Shown: positions 32,765-44,303 of the stretch, in pieces
Position numbering within the stretch: the stretch's first letter is position 1
How the letters are laid out: the number at the start of each line of letters is the position of its first letter
Assembly: GCA_907165275.2 (NCBI GenBank)
Contig: OU015651.1
Span: forward strand, 13,848,501 to 13,912,500
DNA from: Zygaena filipendulae
Lineage: Eukaryota; Arthropoda; Insecta; Lepidoptera; Zygaenidae
Reading direction: 5' to 3'
DNA length: 64,000 nucleotides
The notes under the pieces: model-generated
What the model saw: the letters and a program-made list of their open reading frames with translations, nothing else
What the model was told of the DNA's origin: nothing
The model's database searches: none
Position numbers and translations under genes: made by a program

Positions 32765-33110
32765 ATAATTTAGGGAATACGTTCAGATTTCTTTTTTGAC
32801 AAAAAACAATATTTGTATTTGAAACTCTGCATCACTGAGCATATAACCACTAGAGAGCGTATACGCCGATTTCTTCTAAGTACACGACTCACTGCCGCGG
32901 GCCGGGGGACGAAGGAGAATGCCCGGCTGTAATTGGTCAGTTCAAGGTCAAGTTGCGTATGTATGCCAGGTAGGGATTGCTCTACTTAACTAAGGGAAAA
33001 TAGTCGATATCGATAAATTGGATTAAAACAATAAAAAAAACTCAATAAAAATTACATAATAATATTTAATCAAAATCAGTCAATTACAAAAAGAAAGACA
33101 AGTAACCTGT
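32765..33110. other. No gene seen
   Basis: A CpG-rich spot at 32890-32935 (CTGCCGCGGGCCGGGGGACG) is isolated; the rest is AT-rich. Confidence 0.4.
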
Positions 33111-33112
33111 TA

Positions 33113-33424
33113 CTATTGATTTTTAAAATGAATTAATTTGGTAAATGTTTTTCGAATAAAAGTTTTAGGGTCCTGATTATTCTTGGTAAAAAATGATAAA
33201 CGAGCGTCTACATATTTCTGAATTACGCATCTTGCTAATTCAATCAAATGATTCGTTGATTCTATTTCATATTGATGAAAATTAATATCCGGGAATAAAT
33301 TATAACCAATCAGAGATTTTAACACCGATCTTATAAAATAATCGGAATTATATTTCGGAGACAGCACTTTCGAACCACTCTCGTTGATCGCCCTTTTAAT
33401 ATAAATTTTAAAATATGGAGATTC
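33113..33424 (-). pseudogene. Transposase-like C-terminal fragment
   Basis: An open frame of about 103 residues runs from just after an in-frame TAA (near 33427) to a stop at 33113. It has no clear start: a GTG lies at 33367 and no ATG fits. It has non-random, protein-like composition with KRAINESGSKVLSP, LIELARCVIQKYVDARLSFF and RKTFTKLIHFKNQ. The ending resembles C-termini of P-element/THAP-associated transposases in arthropods; that is recognition by eye, not a search. Flanks are AT-rich without TIRs. Most likely a decayed transposase exon, alternatively a retrocopy fragment or host exon. Confidence 0.4.
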
Positions 33425-33429
33425 TTATT

Positions 33430-34310
33430 TAATTTAATTTTAATCGATACGTATCGACTTCAGACAATATAGGTACAAGTAACATCACAGATTTTTACGA
33501 TAAAAATACAAAGGGAAAGAAAGAGATAGAAGGATTAGAATTTCCTAATGGAAGAAAGGGACTTTTCCAAAAGACATAAACGCGCTGTACTTATCCTTTT
33601 GCTGTCACCAAACCACCATTTTAAGAAGACCCCTGCCGTGGCTCGTAATCTGATTAAATCAAACATAATTTTCGTAGTATTTACTTACCGATGAAAAGTT
33701 ATGCCATCCTTTTTGTAACTAGATGTCTTGGAATGTTTCCCGCACCACTTTACTGCGCATGAAGGCATTTTTATGCGTTATAAATTGTAAACAAAACCAA
33801 AAATTTTTTAAATAATTTAGCGTGCACACAGGTCTGGAACTTGGTCACAACTAAAATGGTTACTAGTACCGTAGTCTATACATAGGCGACAAAATACTAA
33901 TAGTTTGCGAGCGTCGGGGCACTGTATGCGCAGTCAAGTGGTTTTATAGTCTTTGCTCTGCATATAGAACTTTTATTTACTAATTTACCATACAGATCTG
34001 CATAAATATAAATACCTAAATATTTTTTATAAATAATTCACTTTACATACAATTTTGAACACAGAGTTACACCAAACAAAAAGGTACTTTCTCTCTACAT
34101 GGCTACAAGTATCTATTGATGGATATCAAAGAAAGTGTTGTTAGACAAGTAAGAAGATCGGGACAACAAAGTAGTGAAAGTAGTGAATAAAAATAACAAC
34201 ACTTGGACATTATTACAGCGCCACCTGGTCTCAAAGTAATCAGAGTTTGTACTATGGATACCAGGCAACTGATATAATACTTGTAAACCTTTTTTTAAAT
34301 TACATACTTC
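33430..34310. other. No gene seen
   Basis: AT-rich; no recognised repeats or ORFs. Confidence 0.5.
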
Positions 34311-34312
34311 TT

Positions 34313-34546
34313 ATCTAACTATACACATAAAATGCTTTGTCCTGAATGACTGATGGATCAACGCACAGCCTAAACCGCTGATCGTAGAGACCTGAAACTT
34401 GGAGGGTGTGTTCTTTGTAGTCCAGTAAGAAAGGATTTTTGAAAATTCTGACCCTAAGGGGGTAAAAAAAGGGGAGCAAAGTTTGTATGGAGCAATTCCG
34501 TTGGAACTCCGAAATTATCGCGGGTGAAACCGCGCAGGATAGCTAG
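34313..34546 (+). mobile_element. AATGCTTTGTCCTGAATGAC repeat with Helitron-like tail, copy 2
   Basis: Sister of 5448-5684, with AATGCTTTGTCCTGAATGAC, CTAAACCGCTGATCGTAGAG and the end TATCGCGGGTGAAACCGCGC then CTAG|T. Confidence 0.85.
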
Positions 34547-34549
34547 TAT

Positions 34550-35018
34550 TAGGTATACTAAACCAGACAAGATAAACACGATAAATAAATATTCTCCCTA
34601 ATGCCAGGATCGAATCCGTGACTTCTAGCACAGCTTTCGAGTTATCCAACCGATTGGTATACGTGCACAGAACTAAAAGTATCTAATATTATTAGCGAAA
34701 AGTAAAGTAATCCTCGATTTGCTAACTAAACTAATTTCGACAAATATGTAGAATGCACATCGAAGTTTTTCGTCTGAGTTTTCATATTTACATTTCATTG
34801 GTTTATAAATCACTATGAGTTATGGCCGCCCTACACACGCGTGTCGATAATAACCTTCGTGCTGAGCAAACTATACATAAAGCGAAACTATGTAATAGAT
34901 ATTACCAACATTTAAGCCAACTATCGGTTTCGAACCTGTAAGTACTTAAAATGGATCGTCAGTTGGCTTAGCTTTCATACGAGTTTCGATACATGTTTTG
35001 TTACATTACGGCTGCATT
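34550..35018. other. No gene seen
   Basis: AT-rich, nothing recognised. Confidence 0.5.
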
Positions 35019-35020
35019 GG

Positions 35021-35392
35021 AATAGTACATTGTTATCCTAGGGGTGAAAGTAACTTATTTAGTCCCGAGACGGGGTTTGACCAATAGATCGAGGGACTAA
35101 ATAAGTCTTTCTCCCGAGGGTAACACTGTGCTTTTCATTACGAATGCAAGTAAATTCAAAATAAAAATAGGAATTAGCTAAAGAAAAAAATGAGTGAATT
35201 TTATTTTACATAAATCAACCATTAGGTGTGCTACTGGCCAGTAAGTATGCCCCCTATGACATAAAAAACAAAACTTGAGTTTCTGCAGTATCTAGCTGTC
35301 AGTTGAAAGCGATTCTCCCCAGGGCTGAAAAGTGTTACTTTCAACCCGCTTCTCAGGCAACTTCAGATCTACTTTCCGAGTATGAGTAATGA
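35021..35392 (-). mobile_element. Foldback element, short form, copy 2
   Basis: Same structure as 22426-22768, with the terminal hairpin intact: TTATTTAGTCCCGAG near the end pairs with CGAGGGACTAAATAAG. The interior holds CCCCCTATGACATAAAAAAC. Confidence 0.9.
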
Positions 35393-35411
35393 AAAATCCT
35401 TTTTATATCAC

Positions 35412-35620
35412 TATCACTACATAGTTTAAAACAAAGTCGCTTCCCGCTGTCTGTCTGTCCCTATGTATGCTTAGATCTTTAAAACTACGCAACGGATTTT
35501 CAATGCGGTTTTCACCAATAGATATGGTGATTCATGAGAAAGGTTTACGTTTGAATTTTATCCTAGAATTCCCACGGGAACTCCAAAATTACCGCGGGTG
35601 AAACCACGGAGGACAGCTAG
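35412..35620 (+). mobile_element. AAAACTACGCAACGGATTTT repeat with Helitron-like tail
   Basis: CACTACATAGTTTAAAACAA, AGTCGCTTCCCGCTGTCTG, AAAACTACGCAACGGATTTT, ending ACCGCGGGTGAAACCACGG and CAGCTAG|T. A partial body of the 3662 subtype follows at 35630-35690. Confidence 0.85.
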
Positions 35621-35991
35621 TTATATTATAAAAAGAAAAGGTTTGATTTTTTGTATGTTTGATTGTTTAGACTCAAAAACTAAATAAAAAGAGGATGTAG
35701 TGATTGAAAATATCTATTAAAATTTGTATGAAAACCAACTTCGTAAGTCAAAGATCGTCGTCGAAGCAACCAGCACTTAATGCTTACTTAATAAAGCATT
35801 CTAGACTTCAAAGAAAAAGTAAGATCATTATTGTATACTCCCAGAACTTTGGGACTTACTTTTCAAGAGAATAATGAGAAGTAAAGAGCAGTTTTAGGAA
35901 ACTGTTTTTATTTTAAGGGTCTCTAAAGCGAACGGAGAAGATGATTAAAATAAATGTTAAGTATTACTACCTAGTACCTAGTAACCCATCC

Positions 35992-36184
35992 CAGGACAAA
36001 AAATACCTATACCTAAATTATTCTTCTTTGGACCCCTGACAATGTATGTACATGGTGATCGGTTGAGCCGTTATGACGTGAAAACGTAACACGTATACAG
36101 AAAGGACATGGTTACTATTTATCCCGGAGTTCCCGCGGAAACTCCGAAAATTATCGTGGGTGAAACCGCGGAGAACAGATAGTA
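35992..36184. mobile_element. Two Helitron-like fragments head to head
   Basis: A minus-strand 5' part (GGACCCCTGACAATGTATG, GATCGGTTGAGCCGTTATGA) runs straight into a plus-strand 3' part (CAGAAAGGACATGGTTACTA, GAAACCGCGGAGAACAGATA) at about 36092. Confidence 0.75.
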
Positions 36185-37127
36185 GCTTTATAAATACAAC
36201 ACGCTCGAGTAAGTTCGGTCAGGCGACAAGTATGGATATCTGATACATCTGCATATTTGATCTTATTATTGGATTTTTCGATTATAGATTCTTTCTTAGT
36301 AGAAAAATAACATTGTGCTCCGCAATCATAATTAGAAACTAGATTGCAAGATAGAAGAAACTTACTCGAATATATTTTATACCTACAGCAGTACTTTCCC
36401 GTTTCTGACATCTGGCTTTTCATATTTACGCCGTAAAAACTTATTTAATAAAGGATTCATTTTCAAGCTTACACTATTTACAGTGGAGCCATAAGAAAAA
36501 AATATCTAAACAGGTATTTTCACCCGGGTAAATTATACGGAGTCTTTTCTACAAAGCACGAATTCGGGTCCTGTAGCTTGATTGGAGCAAACTCGAGATG
36601 GCTGCTAGGGACCGATCGTAGAAAGAGATTTTGTGAAACCCGATTCCTAAAGCGCTCCTTAGCAAGGAATCGCTTGAAATTTTTGTTACGTTGGAACGCT
36701 GCCGAAGTTATCACACAAAAAAGAATTGCCCCGTTGAATAGATACTTAAGATAATATAAGATTATAGTAACGTTTTTGATAGAGTTTATTTTATCTTTTA
36801 GGACATCTTTATGGCTACGGTAGCATAATGAAGTGCTTATAAGAACTACGGTATTCACACATTCTCTTAGAATCAATATCTTTTATAGTTGCACCTCTCT
36901 CACTGTTATGAGTGCTCTACTATAGCGTGTGAAACCGCGGGGCACAGCTAGTAGTACAATATAATTATAAAAGCATAAAATATTTAATGATTATGTTAAG
37001 GCTATAAGGCATACACTTTACAATTTGTCAGAAATCAATTTAGGAAATCGGAAGGTGTAAACGTTGGTTGCGATTTAGGATCAGTGAGTTAGAGAGAGAG
37101 AGCGAGTGAACACACTACCTACTTTAA
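36185..37127. other. No gene seen; tail scrap and GA run
   Basis: 36926-36954 is a Helitron-like tail only (GTGAAACCGCGGGGCACAGC). A GA run lies at 37091-37104. The 118-codon minus ORF at 36520-36876 has no recognisable domain and is treated as chance. Confidence 0.45.
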
Positions 37128-37451
37128 ATGGGGATGTGGACTCCTTTTGAAAATCAAAATTATAATTAGTCCGTCAGTTAGAAAATATAAAAACAATAGA
37201 CACGTATTTTTTGCTTTTTTAAATAAATTAAAATATACAGGGATAAAGCGTATTAAAGTTTAGGGTGAGGGGCTCGTGACGTCACTAAACGCTAAAACCG
37301 CCATACAAACGAATAGTGACGTCACGCGAAATTTCAACTCAATATATCGCCGTTATTTTTTGATTACGTAATAAAAGAAAAAATACGTGTCCAATATTTT
37401 TTAATAATCTACGAGACGGACTAAAAAATAAAAGTTTGTCAACATGCCCAT
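37128..37451 (-). mobile_element. CRE-MITE copy 5
   Basis: ATGGGGATGTGGACTCC to CAACATGCCCAT, with CTCGTGACGTCACTAAACGC and AATAGTGACGTCACGCG. Both palindromes are intact; the spacer is shortened by about 7 bp. Confidence 0.9.
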
Positions 37452-38367
37452 TATAGATTTACAACTGAAAAGAAATCAACAATTTGGTATTTAACACTTT
37501 GTAGGTACAAAGGCGTCCGATGTTCGAAATTACTCAGGTTTGATCCGTACACCCATTGTCCCTGCGTTCGTAGATGAGGGGTTAGCAAAAGGTCGATCTG
37601 ACCCAATTAGGCGTTTCTCTTATTACGCCAGAGCTTGTTCGCAATTGATGGGTTGAGACGTTGTATTAAGTTTTGTTTACTGAGTGCGCTTTTAATTTGT
37701 ATAACATACCTATCATTCATTTAATTTTCTATTTCCTTTTGAACCGAATTTCCAAAAAGAAGGAAGGTCTCAATTCGACGCGTTTGTTTTGTTTTTTTTT
37801 TCTTATTTTGTAATTGACATAAAGAAATATTTTATTAATTAAAGTGATCGAGAAACAATATAGAGCAATATAGAACAATATACTCGTAGAGCTAGTTTCA
37901 GAGGTGTTACCCGAAGATAAATTCACGGTTCGAAATTTTGAACATAGAAATTATATGGAGTTTTCTGATGTGAGACAAACCATAATTTCTGGAGTTGACA
38001 TATTAAATATTAAAGTAAAAGTATAATATGTTTAAAATGTCACCCATATTGTAAGCCTAAACATTTTGTTTTGTGTGACTGTCATTTTTGTTTTTCCTTT
38101 GGTGTCAACGACAGCTTTTTTGGAGGGTTCAAAGATAGAACTGATGAGAATTTCTTTTTAATTACCAACAGAATTTGTTTTTATTTTATTTTTTTAACAT
38201 AATTTAGGGCCAGCATTCTAAAAGTATATTCCCATGCTTAAGATATTTATCTACAATATTTACATATATACAATATTCGTTGTGTATACTTACCTAAATC
38301 TGTAATGTAACAAAAGTACTAAGTAGTCAAAATTAAATAACTAATGAGTATAGATATATTATGTTCA
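37452..38367. other. No gene seen
   Basis: AT-rich; the 65-codon minus ORF at 37729-37926 is unrecognised. Confidence 0.5.
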
Positions 38368-38673
38368 ATGGGCTTGTTTCCGGAGTATGAAAATCAACAT
38401 TCTATTTAGTCTACCTTGTAGATTAATATAAAATAATAGACCCGTATTTATTGCTTTTTCAAATTATTAAAAAAACACTAAGATAAAACAAATTAAAGTT
38501 TAGGAGTGGAGGCTCTTGACGTCATAAAGTGCTATACCTGTAGTACGGCATGACTTAATGTATCTCCGTTATTTTCTGATTAAGTACGTAAAAAATAAAA
38601 AAAATACGTGTCCAATATTTTTTATTTAAATCTATAAGACGGACTAAAAATTAAGTTTTGGTTGACAAGCCCA
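38368..38673 (-). mobile_element. CRE-MITE copy 6, diverged
   Basis: ATGGGCTTGTTTCCGGAG to GTTGACAAGCCCAT. The centre is altered: one site survives as CTTGACGTCATAAAG and the other is lost. The arms and AAATTAAAGTTTAGGAGTGG remain. Confidence 0.8.
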
Positions 38674-38674
38674 T

Positions 38675-39660
38675 TATTATAATCTTGTAATGTTTAGTAA
38701 TAAAGTAATTCCTTAAATTTTATTTTACTGTATTAAGTGATAAAATTGAACTGAGTCACTGAGTTAACGTATCTGATAAATTAATACTTCTATGGCAATA
38801 GGAATTAGGTATTGTTTTTTTTTTTTTTTATATAAATCGACTTAGTACGATTTTTTAACGTCACTACATTTCTTAAGGTATGAGTACTTACATTTTCTTA
38901 CGCGATTTCCATTTCAAGTTGTTTGACTCGGAACAGTGTTTGACTACAGTGATTTAACACCTGCACACAAATACCACATTCGCACGTTCGCCTTTCAACG
39001 ATGAAAAAGAAACCTTACCGTTTCTAACATAACATTCACAATAACTATTTGTTATTACACAGCACTCCTTTGTTTATACCGTTCGTAAACATTCGGATGT
39101 CACGTGTTGGTTTATTTTTTTTTTATTTTTTTTTAACTCAAAAATGGAATTCGGATCGTTCGCAGTCTCGTTGAGCGATCGTCCCGCATTCGACTGACGA
39201 CCACCGACGTTCGGGAAACACTGGCCTGTGTGAACCGTGTTTTGTACGCGATTATACCTATCCCGTTCCTACGCGACTGAATTTCAGTTCGCGGGTCGTG
39301 CCGTCTCGCTCGCGCATCCTGAAAGGGAGCTCTGTGAGAGTGCTCTAATACGTATAGGTCAATATGAAACCTTCTCGGGTGCTGGAGGCTGTATTTAGGG
39401 GTGACCACGATTTAGTGTTACGGACAAGATTAACGAGATGTGAAATAAAAGATGCTAGATTTTATGAAAACTTTACAAACTCGAAATGCAGTTATTGTTT
39501 TTAGAAATTTTAAACGGATAAATAGATTTCAGAATTTTTTACACTAGAATGCATAATCTTTCTCATCCAATCAATCGATTCAATACAGTAATTCTGTAAT
39601 GTATTTTGTATTGTAGATACCAGGTATACATTAAAAGGTCCTCAATATGTATTTATTTAA
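38675..39660. other. No gene seen; CpG-rich island at 39150-39420
   Basis: AT-rich apart from the island described in the next entry. Poly-T tracts at 38816-38830 and 39115-39133. Confidence 0.45.
39163..39197 (-). promoter_or_regulatory. Candidate core promoter (Inr and DPE-like)
   Basis: Within a CpG-rich patch (39150-39420) the minus strand has TCAGTC (39197-39192), matching the arthropod initiator. AGACT lies at +28 to +32 (39168-39164), matching four of five DPE positions. No TATA box is needed for this promoter type. No convincing downstream exon or splice donor was found, and the 91-codon ORF over it is unrecognised. A chance match in GC-rich DNA is possible. Confidence 0.25.
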
Positions 39661-39662
39661 GT

Positions 39663-39700
39663 ACTAGCTGTTATCCGTTGGTTTTCTCGCATGGTATCAA
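39663..39700 (-). mobile_element. Helitron-like tail scrap
   Basis: CTAGCTGTTATCCGTTGGTT is the start of a degenerate tail. Confidence 0.4.
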
Positions 39701-39984
39701 AAAAATGCGCTGGCGCCTTTGTCACGACCATAGTATTTTACTGTCATAACATCTTTTTTAAAGAACCGATTACAATATAAACTGGCGTAAGTTATGCAAA
39801 TGAAAAATAAACGTTTCATTTCCATTAAGTTGTTACACTGATAAATTAAAATAAAAAAAAAAAAACTGTTCGTTATATGTGCCTTAGCATCAATTTTTTT
39901 TTTGGCACGTCTGGATATTATAATAATATGAGTAATATGAGTAGTATCTTGTACAATTAGTTTTGTTTTTTTTTATATAATTTT

Positions 39985-40095
39985 ATGACAAACGGGCAGG
40001 TGGTACACCTGATGGTAAATGATTACCGCTGCCCGTGGACATCTGCAACACCAGAAGGCATACAGGTGCGTTAATGGGGATAGTAACTTCAAGTG
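39985..40095 (+). repeat. CACCTGATGGTAAATGATTA repeat, copy 2
   Basis: ACGGGCAGGTGGTACACCTG, ATGATTACCGCTGCCCGTGG, CATCTGCAACACCAGAAGGC and ATACAGGTGCG match 115-245. Confidence 0.75.
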
Positions 40096-40099
40096 AGCC

Positions 40100-41095
40100 T
40101 TGCAGAACACATTGTATTAAAAAAACATTCCTTGTATTAAAAAACATAGTAATTCATGAACAGCTTTTTGTTTAACGATAAAATACGATATCATCTACGT
40201 TCTAATGTTATATTTCACTTGTTGATTAATGACACTAAACATTAATTACTTTAATGGAATAGACCGGGTACGACTTGACCATCTTTATCTATTCAACTTT
40301 TCCGCTTTATCGATACACGATAACCACGTGTCCGGTATTGTCCTAATTCCACTCTAACGTAGACACACCCTACCCTGTCGGACTCTACACATCTTGCGCG
40401 CGTGCGCGCTGCGTACAGACAGTAACAGAGCGGTACAGTGCGTAACACCGCAATTAACGCTATAAACAATGCACTTAACGCGATTTTAAGCTTTATCACC
40501 AAGTTGTTAGAGGTCATTACTGGGTTTCAACTTGTAAATTTTTCCAAACAAATTTCGCTTCCGAATGTATTTTGGATAGTAGTTTGAGATTTGAATTTTT
40601 TTAATTTGAACTTCAATCACCTGCTTCTATTGATGTAAAAAAAATTACACGTTGTATCTAGATTCACAGTTCCATACATATTATCCGTATAAAGTGTCGT
40701 CTATTGATAAAAACGATAAATAAAACCAGATGCCGATATTTTATTGAATAAGTAAAATTCGTAATTATGCATACGACATAACACTGTTGTTTTTACAACT
40801 CTGATAAGAACATTTCGTCGTTTTTAGTGAAATAAAATTGCACACAAGTTATTTTGTATGGATATCTTTCAGTCTCTGAATATGCATATATCTTGGATAC
40901 TAAGTATGAGTATATCGATGTCTATTTTAATGTTTTTTAGAGTTTAAATAATAAAATTGCATTAATTATTGTAATGTGATGAAGTCAAGATTGACTTTTG
41001 ATGCGCTTTGTAAAGAATATTGACCTTATAATAATATTACTTTGATCTGCACAACTTTTTTGCCTCATCCGCATTTACAGGTATGGGGAAATATT
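40100..41095. other. No gene seen
   Basis: AT-rich with an isolated CpG-rich patch at 40370-40450 (TTGCGCGCGTGCGCGCTGCG). The 74-codon minus ORF at 40293-40517 is unrecognised. Confidence 0.45.
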
Positions 41096-41097
41096 TT

Positions 41098-41380
41098 ATT
41101 CTAGATATTCTCCGCGGATAAGCTCCGTTGATTTCGGAGTTCCCGCGGAAATTTCGGGATATAAGTATCATATAATATGTCTTTTTTTTTCTATGTTCTT
41201 TTTATGTAAGATGCGCAACACGATAAAATTTTATCGAGCCATTTTATCGATTCTCGTCGACAAAACCATACAATATGTCGACGAGAATCGATAAAATGGG
41301 TCGATAAAATATTATCGTGTTGCGCATCTTAGTCCCTCTGACAAAGCGTATGTAAAATAACGTAAAATTTTAACCTTATG
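41098..41380 (-). mobile_element. Helitron-like element split by a snapback insertion
   Basis: CTCCGCGGATAAGCTCCGTT and GGAGTTCCCGCGGAAATTTC lie left, and CCCTCTGACAAAGCGTATG lies right, of the 125-bp hairpin at 41207-41331. In other copies these parts are contiguous around CTGTACCCCTGACAA. Confidence 0.75.
41207..41331. mobile_element. Snapback (hairpin) insertion, 125 bp
   Basis: The arms begin TAAGATGCGCAACACGATAA and return as the inverse ending TGTTGCGCATCTTA. They are almost perfectly complementary for about 50 bp each, including ATTCTCGTCGAC near the centre, with a loop of about 17 bases. It interrupts a known repeat, so it is an insertion. Non-coding; its transcript would be a long hairpin. 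Confidence 0.9.
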
Positions 41381-41390
41381 CCTTTTCTGA

Positions 41391-41558
41391 CTTATAAATG
41401 CGAATGTCAGTTTGTTTTCTGTTTAGTTTTCACGCTTTAACTACCTAACTGATATATATGAAATTTTTCATACCTACACGTTGTCAGGGCACAAAAATGG
41501 ACAAAATACCCTTTTTATTGAAATCGACGCGGGTAAAACCGCGGGGAACAGCTAGTTA
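41391..41558 (+). mobile_element. Helitron-like element
   Basis: GACTTATAAATGCGAATGTC, AGTTTTCACGCTTTAACTAC, CACGTTGTCAGGGCACAAAA, with an internal deletion before CGGGTAAAACCGCGGGGAAC and AGCTAG|T. Confidence 0.8.
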
Positions 41559-41559
41559 C

Positions 41560-42224
41560 ACAATAATTCCGTTTTTTTACATCTTCTAACATCTTTTACA
41601 GGGGTCGGTATTCTAACGAATGCCGTTGATTGTAATTTATGTAGGCAGCTATGCCCACTGTTATTTTTGTTGGGAAGATCTAAATAATTTATTCCCTCTC
41701 TCTAAATAAAAAAAGGTTTTCTCCGGCCCCTTTTGCGTAATTGAAATGATTCTTTTGGTATCGAAACATTTCTTAATTGTAAATTTGTTCGTTTGACCTT
41801 AAAAAAGGAAAAAAAAATCATTTTTACATCCTTTTGCTGTCCTTCAACTTCTTGTCGTTTCAATTCGTATCCATCTATTAATTTTCATCTAGAATATTTA
41901 AATCTTTCATAACTTCAATTTCTTTCTCTTAAGCTTTTAACTACCAGATATAATTCCACACTATTTGCACATTCAACGCTAAGGGAACTGAATTCTACCT
42001 ATACTTATTTCATATACCTACATTTTATTAATATTCACTTTGAACATTTTTTTATCGACACCAAAATAATGACGGAAAATGCCATCTTCGATTCCGACCA
42101 AGAAATTATTCCACGTTTGAATGAGATTGCAATCAAGGGATAAGACCGCCATTTGTATTTACACTATTATATCTTGTAATATCGTTCCTTCGTGTGCAAT
42201 AAGAATTAAATAAGTAGTCACTAG
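41560..42224. other. No gene seen
   Basis: AT-rich, nothing recognised. Confidence 0.5.
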
Positions 42225-42229
42225 TAAAT

Positions 42230-42464
42230 GGACATAGATAAGCAATAGTGTGTTAACCCACACTGGAGAAATTTTGAGTAAATTAAAGTTTTAAAATTAT
42301 AGCGCCATTTTGTTTCAACATTTTTATGTTCAATATTTAGTTACATATTTAAACAATGTAATAAGGTAAACACATAATTAAAAAACGTTCTCTAATTCTC
42401 AATAAATCGTTCTGAATCAATAACTTTATTTTGTGGTTTAACATGTTATTGTTTATCTGCGTCC
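42230..42464. mobile_element. TIR MITE (inner unit of 24964-25375)
   Basis: GGACATAGATAAGCAATAGT opens it and the right end, inverted, reads GGACGCAGATAAACAATAAC. It matches 25104-25338 through the interior (AAACACATAATTAAAAAACG). It is flanked by 17-bp direct repeats AAATAAGTAGTCACTAG (42208-42224) and AAATAAGTATTCACTAG (42465-42481), with five extra bases on the left. Confidence 0.85.
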
Positions 42465-42607
42465 AAATAAGTATTCACTAGCCGTAGCATAGCGCGTAGA
42501 TATCTTGTAGCACGTGCTACGGATCCACTAGCTACGAACGACTTATATTGCAGCGCACTCGTAGCACAAATAAGCGCGGATAGTTGCGAGTTGCGACCAA
42601 GTGAGTT

Positions 42608-42720
42608 TGTTGACTTGTTACGCTTCCACGCCTTAACTACCCAACCAATCGTGATGAAATTTTGTAAGTATATACGTTAGCAGGGGTACAGAAGACACAA
42701 GGTGCGTTTCGTCCGGATAA
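42608..42720 (+). mobile_element. Helitron-like element, middle part
   Basis: GACTTGTTACGCTTCCACGC, ATCGTGATGAAATTTTGTAA and GCAGGGGTACAGAAGACACA; both ends are missing. Confidence 0.65.
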
Positions 42721-42721
42721 A

Positions 42722-43177
42722 ACATCCTATTCCCGAAGGATAGAAAATTAAAAAAAATTGTCAACACGAATTAAATAACGGAACGTCAAAAACTTCCGCC
42801 TCGCAGGGATGCGCAGTGCATGCTGCACGTCTCTTAAAACGACGATCAAATATGGCAATTTTTGATCTTCGTTAATATGTGGCATACATCTATCTATCTA
42901 TCTACGATTATACTTGCGCCTGTGACGTCACGAGCTCCGTCTACAATTGCACAGACCGCCACAACATGAATACTGAATGCAAAAAAAAAAAACGTGCCGC
43001 GCATTACTGGGACTCTATATCATAAACGCTAGGGCAACGCGATCAGAAGTGATGTTTCTAGATATTATATATAATCGATTAATCGATTGTTACGATTCTC
43101 AGCATCAAATCGATTTCGCTATTATTATTAACTTTAAACAGTGCCAACCATTCCATCAAGTTTATCATTAAATCCAT
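42722..43177. other. No gene seen; TCTA run
   Basis: A CTAT run lies at 42888-42904, followed by GTGACGTCACGAGCTCC, a CRE-like site outside the MITE family. No gene is supported. Confidence 0.45.
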
Positions 43178-43255
43178 CCTGATTTATTATTATAAATGCA
43201 AAAGTAACTCTGTCTATTTGTAACCTTTTTAGCCTTAACTATTCTTATCGATCAC
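43178..43255 (+). mobile_element. Helitron-like 5' end fragment
   Basis: ATTATTATAAATGCAAAAGT, AACTCTGTCTATTTGTAACC; the rest is lost. Confidence 0.6.
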
Positions 43256-44303
43256 TTTTAAATACATAATCCATAAATCGGTTATTCGATTTATCAATGA
43301 CTTATTAGGTGCATCACTATCATCATTGCGTCGAGTCGTATCATCTAATGCGACGGTGTACGGAAGCGGCACCGTTGGTGTCCGCCTTTATTTCTTTTTT
43401 TGTTTAAACCTACGTAGTTATGGCAGATCTATCAGACTCGGGGCCGGCCCGTGTGTGCCCACCTTTAGACTGAGGCGTCTACGTAATCTAGTTTGGATGC
43501 ACTGAGGAGTAACGCCAACCTAGACTGTTTCAGAAACCGCACATCTGTCACAGATCAGCTGTTTTAATTAATTGGATAACTGACATTCTAGGTTACATGG
43601 TGCCAAAAGCCATAAACTAAAGATGATATTGCACGGTATTGAGTTAGATAATTGTGATTATATTGTCAGATAAGAAATATTTGTGCGAGAATTAAATAGA
43701 TCGTTAGATCGTTACTGACATAAAAATGTAATAAAAACTGATCACTTTAGTAATTAAGATTGTACCTACTTAAATTTGCGTGTTTTTTATGTGTAATGTT
43801 TATTTTTTAATAATGATGACAGTGACTGACGTCTAGTAATAAGCTCAGAAGAATATTAGCTATTCTTTTGAGGTAACGTAAGTGACGTAAGTGACGTAAG
43901 TTAATGTCGTGTGCACTAAATCACTGAAAAAAAGTAAAAAAAAAACAGTAGGTATGACAAAATTAACATTAAATTAAGTGGTTGACAAGTAGCTAAACAT
44001 GCATTACAGTAAATAATATTTATTATGTTTTAAGTACCTACACAGCAAAGTCAACGTTCATAATATCAGTAAAATCAGTTGTTGAAATGTGTTTTTGGAA
44101 TTTGGTTCCTTATCGCACGTTACGGATGGGAGCAAAGATTCATTTTCTGTCACGGAGTCATAGGCACCATAGAAGTTGCGCGCTTATTGGCTAGTGGTTT
44201 TTGGAACGAAGGAGCTTTAAACTAAGCTCGTAAACTACGAGGCGCAGAAACTACATTCCAACCAAGTGTTATACGACACTCATACGTTTTAATTACAATT
44301 ACG
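43256..44303. other. No gene seen; GTAAGTGAC tandem
   Basis: At 43874-43902 the 9-bp word GTAAGTGAC is repeated about three times. GGGGCCGGCCCGTGTGTGCC near 43440 is locally GC-rich. No ORF or exon can be supported. Confidence 0.45.

Noticed and set aside
36520..36876. 118-codon minus-strand ORF
   Set aside because: No recognisable domain and no conservation evidence; probably chance, though an expressed short protein cannot be excluded.
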